Source: a bacterium
GTDB taxonomy: Bacteria > Bacillota > Clostridia > Lachnospirales > Lachnospiraceae
NCBI GenBank assembly: GCA_022774325.1
Contig: JALFNN010000047.1
Location: forward strand, 102,583 to 166,582
DNA: 64,000 nt
Direction of reading: 5' to 3'
Shown: positions 42,294-51,925 of the stretch, in pieces
How the letters are laid out: each line of letters starts with the position of its first letter
Position numbering within the stretch: the first letter of the stretch is position 1
Notes under the pieces: model-generated
Databases searched by the model: none
Seen by the model: only the letters and a program-made list of their open reading frames with translations
Told to the model about the DNA's origin: nothing
Position numbers and translations under genes: made by a program

Positions 42294-42330
42294 AAGGGCG
42301 TTTTCTGATAGGGAAAGAGCGCCCTTTTTT
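42294..42330 (+). terminator. Leader terminator (attenuator) between the glnA promoter and gene
   Basis: AAGGGCG pairs with CGCCCTT; the inner stem TTTTC/GGAAA closes a six-base loop (TGATAG), and TTTTTT follows. Its place right after the promoter and before glnA means it must be read through for expression. An ANTAR antiterminator gene follows glnA. The usual two-hexaloop ANTAR target with A1 and G4 was not found. Confidence 0.7.
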
Positions 42331-42395
42331 CAATATCAGAGAGTTTAGTATTATCAAAATGCAGTCTGTTTTTCAGTATGGAGGAATACATAATT

Positions 42396-43727
42396 ATGAG
42401 AAATTATACAAGAAAAGATATTCTGCGTCTGGTGGAAGAAGAAGATGTCGGATTTATCCGTCTGCAGTTTACTGACATTTACGGTACATTGAAAAATGTG
42501 GCGATCACTACAGGACAGCTTGAAAGAGCATTGAATAATGAATGCATGTTTGACGGATCTTCAATTGAAGGATTTTCGCGGATCGAAGAATCAGACATGT
42601 ATCTTCGGCCGGACCTGAATACATTTACCATTTTCCCATGGCGGCCGCAGCAGGGAAAAGTGGCAAGATTTATCTGTGATATCTACCGTCCGGACGGAAC
42701 AGCGTACGAGAGCGACCCACGCCAGGTTCTGGAAAATGTAATTCGGGAAACCGAAGAAATGGGATATCAGTTTGTAGTCGGACCTGAATTTGAATTTTTC
42801 CTTTTCCATCAGGATGATGATGGAACACCGACGACAACAACGCATGAGAAGGCGGGATATTTTGATCTTGGGCCACTCGATCTGGGAGAAAATGCGAGAA
42901 GGGATATGGTGCTCACACTGGAGGATATGGGAATAGAGATTGAGGCATCCCATCATGAAATGGCACCGGCGCAGCATGAGATCGATCTGAAATACGAGGA
43001 AGCGCTTGAAACTGCGGATAATATGGTTACGTTCCGGATGGTTGTGAAAACAATTGCCAAACGTCACGGATTACATGCGACCTTTATGCCAAAACCGAAA
43101 TACGGAATCAATGGTTCCGGAATGCACCTGAATATGTCACTTTCCAGAGATGGAGAGAATATTTTCTCGGATGAAAATGATGAACATGGTCTGAGCCAGG
43201 AAGCTTATTATTTCATCGGCGGACTCATGAAGCATATCAAGGCGATTACATTTATCACGAATCCTCTGGTAAATTCTTACAAACGTCTTGTACCCGGATA
43301 TGAAGCACCTACTTATATTGCGTGGTCGGCAAATAATAGAACACCGCTGATCCGGATTCCGGAATCCAGAAGGAGCGGTAAACGAATCGAGCTGCGAAGC
43401 CCGGATGCATCTGCAAATCCATATCTTGCACTTGCGGTTTGTCTGGCAGCAGGAATGGAGGGAATCCGTGAAAAAATTCTTCCTCCAAAAGAAATCAGTC
43501 AGAATATTTTTGAATTGAATGAAGAGGAGAAAAAGGCGCTTGGCATTGAATGTCTCCCGGGCAGCCTTATGGAAGCGGTAGAAGAATTTGAGAAAGATGC
43601 TTTTATCCAGAAGGTACTTGGAGAGGAACTTTCCCAGAAATTCATCAAAGCAAAAAAAGCAGAGTATGACAGATACCGCAGCCAAGTTTCAGAATGGGAA
43701 ATGAATGAGTATCTTCAGAAATATTAG
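42396..43727 (+). CDS. glnA: Glutamine synthetase type I
   Basis: This 443-residue enzyme makes glutamine from glutamate, ammonia and ATP. Motifs are FMFDGSSIEGF-like CMFDGSSIEGFSRIEESDM, VGPEFEFFLF, HHEMAPAQHEID, KPKYGINGSGMHLNMSL and NRTPLIRIP. The short length and lack of an adenylylation-type C-terminus fit the GSI-alpha class. A GGAGGA site lies 9 bp before the ATG. It has its own consensus promoter and leader terminator and is followed by an ANTAR regulator. Confidence 0.95.
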   Translation: MRNYTRKDILRLVEEEDVGFIRLQFTDIYGTLKNVAITTGQLERALNNECMFDGSSIEGFSRIEESDMYLRPDLNTFTIFPWRPQQGKVARFICDIYRPDGTAYESDPRQVLENVIRETEEMGYQFVVGPEFEFFLFHQDDDGTPTTTTHEKAGYFDLGPLDLGENARRDMVLTLEDMGIEIEASHHEMAPAQHEIDLKYEEALETADNMVTFRMVVKTIAKRHGLHATFMPKPKYGINGSGMHLNMSLSRDGENIFSDENDEHGLSQEAYYFIGGLMKHIKAITFITNPLVNSYKRLVPGYEAPTYIAWSANNRTPLIRIPESRRSGKRIELRSPDASANPYLALAVCLAAGMEGIREKILPPKEISQNIFELNEEEKKALGIECLPGSLMEAVEEFEKDAFIQKVLGEELSQKFIKAKKAEYDRYRSQVSEWEMNEYLQKY

Positions 43728-43780
43728 ACCTCCTTACCAAGTAGCATTGAATAGGCGAAAAGAGTGAGGAGGCTGGTATA

Positions 43781-44329
43781 GTGAGTAGTATTGTTGTTGT
43801 ATTTCCCAAGAAGGAAAATGCGACGAATATTCGAAATATACTGGTACGAAACGGATTTAGTGTGATGGCGGTCTGTACGACCGGTGCGCAGGCGATCCAA
43901 TATGCAGATGATCTCGATGACGGGATTATAGTTTGTGGGTATAAATTATCGGATATGCTATATACTGAATTAAGAGAATATCTGCCGGAGACATTTGAGA
44001 TGCTGCTGGTTGCGTCACCGGATAAATGGCATGATGGCCGGATTCCGGGTGTGATCGGCCTTGGGACGCCCATCAAAGTATTTGATCTTGTAAATACGAT
44101 GGAAATGCTGATGCGCACGATGGAGCGACGCAGAAAGAAACGCAAGGCCGACCTGAAGAACAGAAACCCGAAGCAGCAGGCATTAGTGAAGCAGGCAAAA
44201 GAGCTTCTGATGGAGCGAAATCATATGACAGAGGAAGAAGCACACCGCTATCTGCAGAAATGCAGTATGGACAGCGGTACGAATATGGTGGAGACAGCTC
44301 AGATGGTACTTAGTATTATGGCAGAATAG
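43781..44329 (+). CDS. ANTAR-domain RNA-binding antiterminator
   Basis: This 182-residue protein has an N-terminal degenerate receiver-like domain (VVVFPKKENATNIRNILVRN) and a C-terminal ANTAR domain (AKELLMERNHMTEEEAHRYL, QKCSMDSGTNMVETAQMVL). ANTAR proteins bind paired RNA hairpins and prevent termination. Phosphoacceptor residues are not obvious. The start is GTG with GAGGAGG upstream. Because it follows glnA, whose leader holds a terminator, glnA itself is the likely target, although the sequence evidence for the RNA target is incomplete. Confidence 0.9.
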   Translation: MSSIVVVFPKKENATNIRNILVRNGFSVMAVCTTGAQAIQYADDLDDGIIVCGYKLSDMLYTELREYLPETFEMLLVASPDKWHDGRIPGVIGLGTPIKVFDLVNTMEMLMRTMERRRKKRKADLKNRNPKQQALVKQAKELLMERNHMTEEEAHRYLQKCSMDSGTNMVETAQMVLSIMAE

Positions 44330-44353
44330 GAGTTGGCAGGAGCGAAGCGATCT

Positions 44354-45181
44354 ATGAATTTTACGAAGATGCATGGACTTGGAAACGACTATGTATTTGT
44401 GAATTGCTTCAGAGAAAAGATAACAGAACCATCAGAATTAGCAAAAAGAATCAGTGACAGACATTTTGGAATTGGATCGGACGGATTGATACTGGTGAAA
44501 CCTTCCGTGAAGGCTGATTTTAAAATGGAGATTTACAATGCGGACGGTTCCGCTGCAAAAATGTGTGGAAACGGGATCCGCTGTCTCGCGAAATACGTGT
44601 ATGAGTGCAAAATGACGGCAAAGACGGCTTTGACGATAGAAACCGCCTGCGGGATACGTAATCTGGCGCTTCAGATTGAGGAAGGTGAGGTGGAGGCAGT
44701 CTGCGTGGATATGGGAACCCCCAGACTGAATACCCATTGCATCCCGATTTTGTGCGAGCGAGATCTTGTACTGAATGAACCGATCACGGTGAAGGGAGAG
44801 GAATACCGGATTACGGGGATTTCCATGGGGAATCCACACGCAGTTGTCTATGTGGATCATGTGAAGGATTTCCCGGTGGAGGAGCTGGGACCGGCGTTAG
44901 AGTTCCATCCTAGGTTTCCGGATCGGATCAATGCAGAGTTTTGTCAGGTGATTGATCGAAAAACGATTGCCATGAGAATCTGGGAAAGGGGTTCGGGAGA
45001 GACGCTTGCCTGTGGTACGGGAGCCTGTGCCGCCTGTGTTGCATCCGTATTGAATGACTTGACAGATGAGAAAGTTACAGTTAAATTATTAGGAGGAGAA
45101 TTAGCCGTCAGATGGGACCGCAAGGTCAATCATGTGTATATGACAGGACCTGCAGAGCGGGTGTTTGACGGAATTTTATAA
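44354..45181 (+). CDS. dapF: Diaminopimelate epimerase
   Basis: This 275-residue enzyme converts LL- to meso-diaminopimelate. Motifs are FTKMHGLGNDYVFV, NADGSAAKMCGNGIRCLAKY with the first catalytic Cys, GISMGNPHAVVYVD and RGSGETLACGTGACAACVAS with the second catalytic Cys. The start at 44354 gives the canonical MNFTKMHG N-terminus. It lies 15 bp before dapL, so the last steps of lysine/peptidoglycan precursor synthesis are grouped. Confidence 0.95.
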   Translation: MNFTKMHGLGNDYVFVNCFREKITEPSELAKRISDRHFGIGSDGLILVKPSVKADFKMEIYNADGSAAKMCGNGIRCLAKYVYECKMTAKTALTIETACGIRNLALQIEEGEVEAVCVDMGTPRLNTHCIPILCERDLVLNEPITVKGEEYRITGISMGNPHAVVYVDHVKDFPVEELGPALEFHPRFPDRINAEFCQVIDRKTIAMRIWERGSGETLACGTGACAACVASVLNDLTDEKVTVKLLGGELAVRWDRKVNHVYMTGPAERVFDGIL

Positions 45182-45196
45182 AAGGAGAAGATATCA

Positions 45197-46411
45197 ATGT
45201 ACAAAGTAAATGAAAATTATCTGAAATTACCGGGAAGCTATCTGTTTTCCAATATTGCTAAGAAAGTAGCCGCGTTTCAGGCTGCAAATCCGGATGCATC
45301 CATCATCCGTCTGGGAATCGGTGATGTTACCCAGCCGCTTGCACCGGCGATCATTGAAGCGCTCCACAGTGCGGTGGATGAGATGGCACACGCCGAGACA
45401 TTCCACGGCTATGCGCCGGATCTTGGGTATGAATTTCTGAGAAGTGCGATTGCAAAGAATGATTTCCAGGCACGCGGATGTGATATCGCATCGGATGAGA
45501 TCTTCATTTCCGATGGAGCAAAATGCGATTCCGGAAACATTCAGGAGATTTTTGGACCGGATTGTAAGATTGCAGTATGTGACCCGGTTTACCCGGTTTA
45601 TGTAGACACCAATGTCATGGCAGGACGTACCGGTACATACGACGCAGCTACCGGAACCTGGAGTGATGTGATCTATATGCCGTGTACGGCTGAGACCGGA
45701 TTTGCACCGGAACTTCCGGAAAAGACACCGGATATCATTTACCTGTGTTTCCCGAATAATCCGACCGGAGCAACGATCACCAAAGACGAACTGCAGAAAT
45801 GGGTTGATTATGCAAATAAAGTCGGAGCTGTGATCATTTACGACGCAGCTTATGAAGCATATATTACAGAAGAAAATGTACCACACAGCATTTATGAATG
45901 CGAAGGTGCAAGAACCTGCGCGATCGAACTCCGCAGCTTCTCGAAGAATGCAGGATTCACCGGAGTCCGTCTGGGTGCAACCGTTATTCCGAAAGATCTG
46001 AAATGCGTTGATGTGATGCTGCACTCTCTCTGGGCAAGAAGACATGGAACCAAGTACAATGGTGCTCCATATATCGTACAGAAAGCCGGCGAGGCTGTTT
46101 ATTCAGAAGCGGGCAAGGCACAGCTGAAAGAGCAGATTGCATACTATCAGAAGAATGCAAAGACGATTTTTGAAGGACTGAAAAATGCAGGATACACCGT
46201 ATCCGGAGCAGTGAATTCCCCGTACATCTGGCTGAAGACACCGGACAATATGACTTCATGGGAGTTCTTCGATTACCTGCTTGAGAAAGCGAATGTGGTA
46301 GGCACACCGGGATCCGGATTCGGACCGAGCGGAGAAGGATATTTCCGTCTGACCGCATTCGGAAGCTATGAAAACACACTGGAAGCAATTAAGAGAATTC
46401 AGAGTATTTAG
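45197..46411 (+). CDS. dapL: LL-diaminopimelate aminotransferase
   Basis: This 404-residue PLP enzyme makes LL-diaminopimelate from tetrahydrodipicolinate in one step. Motifs are [66 protein letters not shown] and the PLP-Lys in [17 protein letters not shown]. Length is normal for DapL. An AAGGAG site precedes the ATG. With dapF it completes meso-DAP synthesis without succinylated intermediates. Confidence 0.95.
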   Translation: MYKVNENYLKLPGSYLFSNIAKKVAAFQAANPDASIIRLGIGDVTQPLAPAIIEALHSAVDEMAHAETFHGYAPDLGYEFLRSAIAKNDFQARGCDIASDEIFISDGAKCDSGNIQEIFGPDCKIAVCDPVYPVYVDTNVMAGRTGTYDAATGTWSDVIYMPCTAETGFAPELPEKTPDIIYLCFPNNPTGATITKDELQKWVDYANKVGAVIIYDAAYEAYITEENVPHSIYECEGARTCAIELRSFSKNAGFTGVRLGATVIPKDLKCVDVMLHSLWARRHGTKYNGAPYIVQKAGEAVYSEAGKAQLKEQIAYYQKNAKTIFEGLKNAGYTVSGAVNSPYIWLKTPDNMTSWEFFDYLLEKANVVGTPGSGFGPSGEGYFRLTAFGSYENTLEAIKRIQSI

Positions 46412-46416
46412 TAAGA

Positions 46417-46448
46417 GTGGCCAGGGGACGTACCCCTGGCCACATTTT
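46417..46448 (+). terminator. Intrinsic terminator after dapL
   Basis: A perfect 11-bp stem, GTGGCCAGGGG with CCCCTGGCCAC, is followed by ATTTT. Confidence 0.9.
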
Positions 46449-46611
46449 ACAATAATATTACATAGAATTTATGTGTTTTTATCTGTCACTTGATATATTT
46501 ACTCTGTTAATGTGCGAGATGCGGCATATGTTTTACTGTGCATGCAAGGTGCAAAAAGGAAAGGAGATCCAATTATGGAAAAGGACAGACAAAAAAGACA
46601 AGGGTTACTGA

Positions 46612-46879
46612 GAAGTATTTGCCAGAACGGAAACCGATCTGAATGGAGAACGGGCGCCACAGGGAAACAGAGACAGTGAGACAAATCTTGGCGATCTGAT
46701 CACAGATGCGATGCTGTGGAACGTCTCAAAGGATGTGAATTAATCGTGTTACGATTAAGAGTGTGAACGGAAGAGCATTTGACCCGGCTGAGACATACGC
46801 TGTAGTAATCAATAATTTCTGTGCGGCAGGGCTTGGTGCCATTGGATATACAGTCCGAAAGAAATATACTGCAATGTAA
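46612..46879 (+). pseudogene. Decayed 5'-nucleotidase/metallophosphatase (UshA family)
   Basis: Two fragments remain. The first reads RTETDLNGERAPQGNRDSE, TNLGDLITDAMLWNVSKD and then a stop. The second, in another frame, reads IKSVNGRAFDPAETYAVVIN and NFCAAGLGAIGY, ending at 46879. Both are typical of the C-terminal domain of 5'-nucleotidases (ETNLGDLITDAMLW motif). The N-terminal metallophosphatase domain and the piece between the fragments are deleted. Confidence 0.75.
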
Positions 46880-46921
46880 AATGATACTTCAGGGCTGAAC
46901 TTCGAATTGTTAAAATATATG

Positions 46922-46979
46922 AGCGCAAATTACTTTTTGATTCACAGATACGTGAAGGTAGAGAGTAATTTGCGCTTTT
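46922..46979 (+). terminator. Long hairpin terminator between convergent units
   Basis: AGCGCAAATTACT pairs with AGTAATTTGCGCT, with an inner TTCAC/GTGAA stem, followed by TTTTG. Confidence 0.75.
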
Positions 46980-46988
46980 GACATTTGG

Positions 46989-47816
46989 TTACAATTTGCT
47001 GCAGGCACGCTCTGTATTTTTGGAGGCTTCTGCTTTTATCTGTAATTCCGTAATGTGTTCCCCGTAATTCGCGGACTGGTGAATGTCAATCCATAAAAAC
47101 TCAAGAAGATCACCGGATAAAATCAGATGGTGTTTATCAGCATATTCTTGTATCATAGGAAAATAAGACTTGTGTTGGTGAGAATTGCCCTGATAACAGA
47201 CGGAGAGATAGTCCCCTTCGTCCAGTTCATCCGTTCCGTTCGGATCAATAATGAATACCCCGGCATAGTTTCCGAAACGATTTTGGGTTGCATCTTCAAG
47301 AGGAAGAAATGAGCCGATTCGATTATTGCCAATAATGTACAGGTGATTTTTATCCTTATTCATCAGTTGCTTGATGAGCATATCCATTTCTTCGTCCGTA
47401 TGGTAAAGGTGGTTGAGAATATGGCATTTACGCTTGGGAAAATGTTTAAGTATTACGGTGTCAAGTGGCTGGCGGGTAGCTTTTTCCAAGGTGGATAACC
47501 GTTCGGAAACATTTTCTTTCAGTTTTTCCAGAGCCTTCATATGTTCTTCTATGAGCCCTAATTCTTCCTCCAGGAGCGTTCGGGTGGACTCGATACTCCG
47601 GTTCTGCATATAATTCCGGATCTTTTCCATCGGAAAGTCTAAACGGCGCAGATCGCGTATGACGTTCAGTTTCCAAAGATCATCAAGACCGTAGATCCGG
47701 TATCCATTTGCCCCTCTTCTGGGAGATAAAATTCCAAGTTTTTCATAATAACGCAGAGAATCTGTACCAATCTGATAAATCTTTGAAATTTCACCGATCG
47801 TATAGTATTGTTTCAT
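46989..47816 (-). CDS. MerR-family regulator with effector-binding domain
   Basis: This 275-residue regulator has the MerR helix-turn-helix (YTIGEISKIYQIGTDSLRYY, KLGILSPRRGANGYRIYG) and a coiled coil (LIEEHMKALEKLKENVSERL). The C-terminal ~140 residues are GyrI/BmrR-like. It is divergent from a MATE efflux pump gene, whose promoter has the 19-bp spacer typical of MerR targets. It is likely a drug-sensing activator of that pump. Confidence 0.9.
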   Translation of the reverse strand: MKQYYTIGEISKIYQIGTDSLRYYEKLGILSPRRGANGYRIYGLDDLWKLNVIRDLRRLDFPMEKIRNYMQNRSIESTRTLLEEELGLIEEHMKALEKLKENVSERLSTLEKATRQPLDTVILKHFPKRKCHILNHLYHTDEEMDMLIKQLMNKDKNHLYIIGNNRIGSFLPLEDATQNRFGNYAGVFIIDPNGTDELDEGDYLSVCYQGNSHQHKSYFPMIQEYADKHHLILSGDLLEFLWIDIHQSANYGEHITELQIKAEASKNTERACSKL

Positions 47817-47872
47817 AAGTGACTCCTTTTATTGAGAACAGAAAAAAAATTAAAACATTTTGCAAAAACGGG

Positions 47873-47903
47873 TTGACCTTAGTATTATACCAAGGTTTAA
47901 TCT
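47873..47903 (+). promoter_or_regulatory. MerR-type promoter and operator of the MATE gene
   Basis: TTGACC (47873-47878) and TAATCT (47898-47903) are 19 bp apart, longer than optimal as in MerR-activated promoters. An imperfect dyad (ACCTTAGTAT...ATACCAAGGT) fills the spacer. Confidence 0.7.
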
Positions 47904-47939
47904 GAAAAGGAAGCGTATGAAAGTAGAGGTTTTTGTTTT

Positions 47940-49259
47940 ATGCAATTGGAAGGCAAGTCGTTAAAGACAGATTTTTTGAAATTTATCATTCCGTCGATTA
48001 TCGCACAGTGTGTATTCTCTTTATATACGATGGTGGACGGAATCTTTGTTGCACGAGGAGTTTCGGAAGTGGCGCTTACGGCAGTCAATATATCCATGCC
48101 ATTTTCGGTAGGATTATTTTCAATTTCGTTGTTATTTGCTGTAGGAAATTCTACAATTGTTGCAATATCTTTGGGAAAGGGGGAAAAAGAGAGGGCGAAT
48201 CAGGTGTTTACCCAGAACATAGTGGTTCTCTGTGTGCTGGCGGTAATTGTAACAGCGCTGGTTCTGATTTTTCTGGAACCATTTGCAAGATTCCTGGGGG
48301 CAACGGATACGATTCTTCCCTATGCGAAGGAATATATTGGTACAATCGCGCCATTTGCGATTGCGTACATGCTTTCGTATTCTTTTGAAACTCTGATCAA
48401 GACAGATGGGTATCCGAAGCTGGCTACGATTTATGTTACCAGCGGTGCAGTTCTAAACTGCATTCTGGATTATCTTATGGTAATACGATGGAACCAGGGC
48501 GTACGGGGAGCAGCTTGGGCAACAGGCCTTTCTCAGGCTGCTGTCATTGTACTGTATCTAAAGCATTTCCTCGGGCCCAAAGGAACGATCCGCTTTGCCG
48601 GATTCCGGTTCAGCTTTGCGGTTATATGGCGTCAGATACAGAATGGGTTCGCGTCCGGCATTACGGAGTTTTCGGGTGGAATGATCATCTTCTTCTTTAA
48701 CCAGGCCATACTGGCATTTATCGGAGAAGAAGCCTTGGTAAGTTATACGATCATTTCCTACGTGAATACGATTGTGGTGATGTCAATGACCGGAATCGCT
48801 CAGGGAACACAGCCGCTGATCAGCTATTATTATGGTAAAGGGGAGCGGAAAAAGTATCAGAAGCTTCTGAAATACGGGATTGTGGCGGCTATGGTATTTT
48901 CGGGTGTATCAACGGCAGGCTGCTATCTGGGAGCAGAAGGAATTGTAAAAGTATTCCTGGAAAACGACAATCCGCAGCTCATAGCGTATACTGTGCGAGT
49001 GTTTCGCGTTTTTATCCTGTCCTTTCTGCTGGCGGGATATAATGTAGTGATTGGCGGGTATTTTACATCGATCGAAAAGGCAGGATTTGCAGCGGCAATA
49101 TCATTGACGAGGAGTCTGGTTGCGTTGGTGGGAAGTCTGGTGATTCTGACGGCTGTGTTCGGCGGAGAAGGAATCTGGTGGTCACCGCTTTTGGCAGAAA
49201 CAGTTTGCCTGATTCTGGCCCTTGGAATGCTGAACTGGTACAGAAAAAAGCAGATGTGA
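47940..49259 (+). CDS. MATE-family multidrug efflux pump
   Basis: This 439-residue protein has twelve hydrophobic segments and MATE signatures (LKFIIPSIIAQCVFSLYTMV, DGIFVARGVSEVALTAVNIS, GIAQGTQPLISYYYGKGERKK). It exports cationic drugs or other amphiphiles with Na+ or H+ exchange. It is controlled by the divergent MerR gene. The start at 47940 was taken; the ribosome binding site (AGAGG) is modest. Confidence 0.92.
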   Translation: MQLEGKSLKTDFLKFIIPSIIAQCVFSLYTMVDGIFVARGVSEVALTAVNISMPFSVGLFSISLLFAVGNSTIVAISLGKGEKERANQVFTQNIVVLCVLAVIVTALVLIFLEPFARFLGATDTILPYAKEYIGTIAPFAIAYMLSYSFETLIKTDGYPKLATIYVTSGAVLNCILDYLMVIRWNQGVRGAAWATGLSQAAVIVLYLKHFLGPKGTIRFAGFRFSFAVIWRQIQNGFASGITEFSGGMIIFFFNQAILAFIGEEALVSYTIISYVNTIVVMSMTGIAQGTQPLISYYYGKGERKKYQKLLKYGIVAAMVFSGVSTAGCYLGAEGIVKVFLENDNPQLIAYTVRVFRVFILSFLLAGYNVVIGGYFTSIEKAGFAAAISLTRSLVALVGSLVILTAVFGGEGIWWSPLLAETVCLILALGMLNWYRKKQM

Positions 49260-49322
49260 AATGTCTGAAAAAAGAAAGAAAAAACACAAGAAAACTTTCT
49301 TTAAAAAAAATAAAAAAAAGGG

Positions 49323-49350
49323 TTGCATTTCATGGAAGTTCTGGTATAAT
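49323..49350 (+). promoter_or_regulatory. Promoter of the tRNA pair
   Basis: TTGCAT (49323-49328) and TATAAT (49345-49350) have a 16-bp spacer, 42 bp before the first tRNA. Confidence 0.65.
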
Positions 49351-49392
49351 AACATTGTTCGCTGATGAGAGCGGCTAACAAACACCAGATAA

Positions 49393-49463
49393 TGCGGATT
49401 GGTGTAATGGCAGCACAGCAGACTCTGACTCTGTTAGTAGAGGTTCGAGTCCTCTATCCGTAG
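49393..49463 (+). tRNA. tRNA-Gln (anticodon CTG)
   Basis: The acceptor stem TGCGGAT/ATCCGTA has one G-U pair. The anticodon arm GCAGA-CTCTGAC-TCTGT gives anticodon CTG, and the T arm is AGAGG-TTCGAGT-CCTCT. CCA is not encoded. Confidence 0.93.
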
Positions 49464-49507
49464 CTCCTTAACTGAATAAGGAAACCGGATATTCTGAAAA
49501 GAATATC

Positions 49508-49581
<74 letters not shown>

Positions 49582-49587
49582 GTCACT

Positions 49588-49626
49588 CCGATTTTTTAAA
49601 CCACAAAACTTGAAGACGCAGGTTTT
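49588..49626 (+). terminator. Intrinsic terminator of the tRNA transcript
   Basis: AACCACAAAAC pairs with GTTTTGTGGTT, followed by TTTT. Confidence 0.9.
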
Positions 49627-49632
49627 GTGGTT

Positions 49633-49670
49633 TTTTAGATAGTAGGGACGTTTCTTTTGCCACGACCAGC
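49633..49670 (+). repeat. Dispersed repeat family A, copy 3
   Basis: GGGACGTTTCTTTTG followed by CCACGACCAGCGCCCATTGG matches copy 2 (21609) in its second half exactly. Here it follows the tRNA terminator and not a coding stop. Confidence 0.65.
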
Positions 49671-49766
49671 GCCCATTGGCATGATTTTATATCGAAGTTC
49701 CACTCCATGAGAGAATGATCTCATGAAAAAAGAAAATGAATAAAGGTGGGGTTCACCACTTACCAC

Positions 49767-49810
49767 AAAGCAGCAGCATGAGGAAGAGAGTTTCTTCATG
49801 CTGCTGCTTT
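49767..49810 (+). terminator. Strong hairpin before the decayed PLP gene
   Basis: AAAGCAGCAGCATGA pairs with TCATGCTGCTGCTTT with a 14-nt loop. There is no T-run on the plus strand. It may be a remnant terminator or a transcription barrier. The rest of the gap (49671-49958) has no recognisable gene. Confidence 0.55.
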
Positions 49811-49958
49811 GCTATAGTTTATTCCTATATATCGTAATAATATATCTGGATTAGGCAGTGACATTTATATATGGTAAACTTATATCCATTGGAATGGTAA
49901 AAAAATGATAAGACCTTACAGAAAATATGAAAAAATGACTTTTAGGAGAGAGGAAAGT

Positions 49959-50814
49959 ATGGACAGAGGGATCAATACAAGATGTCTTCATTTAAAAGAA
50001 ACAGAAGGGAAATCAGAAAACTATGGAGCGATAAGTTATCCGATATATCAGACATCAACCTACGTACACCCGGGTGTTGGGAAAAGTACGGGATACGATT
50101 ACACTATTGATGGAGCTGTTTGAGCCCGGTGATCATTTGGTTGTCGAATCAGATCTGTATGGTGGGAGCATTCGACTGTTTGATAATGTCTCTAAAAAGA
50201 ATCATTATGAATTTACATTTCTGGATTGTTCTAATGAAGATGTAGAGGGGGCCATTCGGGAAAACACGAAGGCCATATATATAGAAACGCCTACGAATCC
50301 GATGATGAATGTTTCAGATATATCTTACATTGCCGGAATAGCGAAGAAACATCATTTATTGTTGATTGTGGATAACACATTCTTGTCACCATATTTTCAA
50401 AACCCATTGGAACTTGGAGCTGATATTGTAATACACAGCGGGACAAAGTTTCTGGGAGGACATAATGATACACTTGCAGGATTTGTTGTAACGAACAACG
50501 AAGAAATACAGGAGAGACTTCGTTTTATTATAAAGACTACAGGGGCAGGGCTTTCGCCTTTTGATAGCTGGTTGCTTCTAAGAGGAATTAAAACACTTGG
50601 AATACGTATGGAGAAATCACAGGAAAATGCAATTCAAATAGCTGCCTGGCTGAAGCAACAAAGTTGTGTGAAAAACGTGTATTATCCCGGTCTGCCGGAA
50701 CATCCCGGCTATGAGATTATGAAGAAGCAGGCAAGAGGATTTCAGAGGATAAATGTTGTAGCTCCAAGAAAAATAATCACGGAATGCCTTGAACGGATTC
50801 GGGGAATATTGTGA
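49959..50814 (+). pseudogene. Decayed cystathionine gamma-synthase/beta-lyase (PLP enzyme)
   Basis: The N-terminus is intact (INTRCLHL, GAISYPIYQTSTYVHPG, STGYDY) and then runs into a stop. In another frame the enzyme resumes at LLMELFEPGDHLVVESDLYG and includes YIETPTNPMMNVSD and the PLP-Lys segment IHSGTKFLGGHNDTLAG. It is cut again after KKQARGF and ends in unrelated residues. About 40 residues with the N-terminal PLP-binding part are deleted (with frameshift), and roughly 100 residues of the C-terminal domain are missing. It cannot give a working enzyme. Confidence 0.85.
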
Positions 50815-50852
50815 AGATAAGTAACATTAAAAGAGAGAGGGAAAGTGTTAAA

Positions 50853-51533
50853 TTGAGAAAAGAAATCCTGAAAAATGCATTTATAAAGTCCATACCAATC
50901 ATGTTCAGTTATCTGTTTGTCAGTATGGCGTATGGAATCATGATGGAAGAGGCAGGATTTAAATGGTATTACTCATTGTTCATCAGTATGACGGTGTATA
51001 CAGGGGCGTTTCAGTTCCTTCTGATTACTTTTTTGAGCAGTGGCGCTTCTATTCTTACCATCGCATTGATGGCTTTTTTGATGAATAGCCGGCAAGTATT
51101 CTATAGTCTGACATTTGTGGATGAATTCAGAGGAATGGGGAAGAAAATGTTGTATATGATCCACACCATGACAGACGAGACTTATGCGGTTAACCTGACT
51201 CTTGACTCAAAAGGGAAAGAAAAAGAAGATACCATGTTTCTGATTGCATTGCTCTCCCGATGTTACTGGATGATTGGCGCTGTTACGGGGGGAATCCTGG
51301 GGCAGGTGATTCCGTTTGATCTGAAAGGGATTGATTTTTGCATGACGGCCTTATTTATTATCATCTTTATAGACCAGTGGGAGAAGGCGGATAACCATCT
51401 GCCTGCTCTGGCGGGTCTGGCAGTGGCATTGATTTGTCTGATTACAATCGGAGAGAGGAATTTTATACTTCCCTCATTACTTATTATATCGGGCATGCTA
51501 CTGGTTGTACGTAAACGGAGGAGTGGAGAGTGA
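50853..51533 (+). CDS. azlC: AzlC-family branched-chain amino acid exporter, large subunit
   Basis: This 226-residue membrane protein has LKNAFIKSIPIMFSYLFVSM, AYGIMMEEAGF, VYTGAFQFLLI, MNSRQVFYSLTFVDEFRG and DETYAVNL, which identify AzlC. The start is taken as TTG at 50853, with GAGAGAGGG upstream, giving the usual MRKEILKNAF beginning. A GTG at 50811 inside the pseudogene would add 14 untypical residues. It works with AzlD, which overlaps by 4 bp. Confidence 0.88.
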   Translation: MRKEILKNAFIKSIPIMFSYLFVSMAYGIMMEEAGFKWYYSLFISMTVYTGAFQFLLITFLSSGASILTIALMAFLMNSRQVFYSLTFVDEFRGMGKKMLYMIHTMTDETYAVNLTLDSKGKEKEDTMFLIALLSRCYWMIGAVTGGILGQVIPFDLKGIDFCMTALFIIIFIDQWEKADNHLPALAGLAVALICLITIGERNFILPSLLIISGMLLVVRKRRSGE

Positions 51534-51853
51534 ATAAAAATGAGATTATTCTTGCAATTCTGGTATCTGCCGTTATAACATTCTCACTTCGTGCTCTGCC
51601 GTTCGTGGCTTTCCACGATGGAAGAAAGATGCCGGAAGAACTGGTCTATCTTGGAAAAATCCTGCCTTCTGCAATTATGGCGGTATTGATTGTGTATTGT
51701 CTGAAAAGTGCAGTGACAGACTGGAGAGGGACCGGAGTACCGGAACTGATTGCGGCAGTGGTGACGGTGATTAGCTACAAGTGGAAACATAATACGTTAT
51801 TTTCAATCGTATCAGGGACGGTATGTAACATGTTGTTGTTGCGTTTGATGTAG
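51530..51853 (+). CDS. azlD: AzlD-family branched-chain amino acid exporter, small subunit
   Basis: This 107-residue protein with four hydrophobic segments has TFSLRALPFVAF and LPSAIMAVLIVYCLK, the AzlD signatures. It starts at GTG 51530, overlapping azlC by 4 bp. Together they export branched-chain amino acids. Confidence 0.9.
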   Translation: MNKNEIILAILVSAVITFSLRALPFVAFHDGRKMPEELVYLGKILPSAIMAVLIVYCLKSAVTDWRGTGVPELIAAVVTVISYKWKHNTLFSIVSGTVCNMLLLRLM

Positions 51854-51925
51854 AGAATCGTAGGAGGATTAAAATGCTGCATATTTGTCGCAAATCTGTA
51901 AAATTATATTTGAGGGGACAAGCCA

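Noticed and set aside
49671..49904. A gene between the tRNAs and the decayed PLP enzyme
   Set aside because: There is only a long hairpin and AT-rich sequence; no frame with a ribosome binding site or recognisable product.
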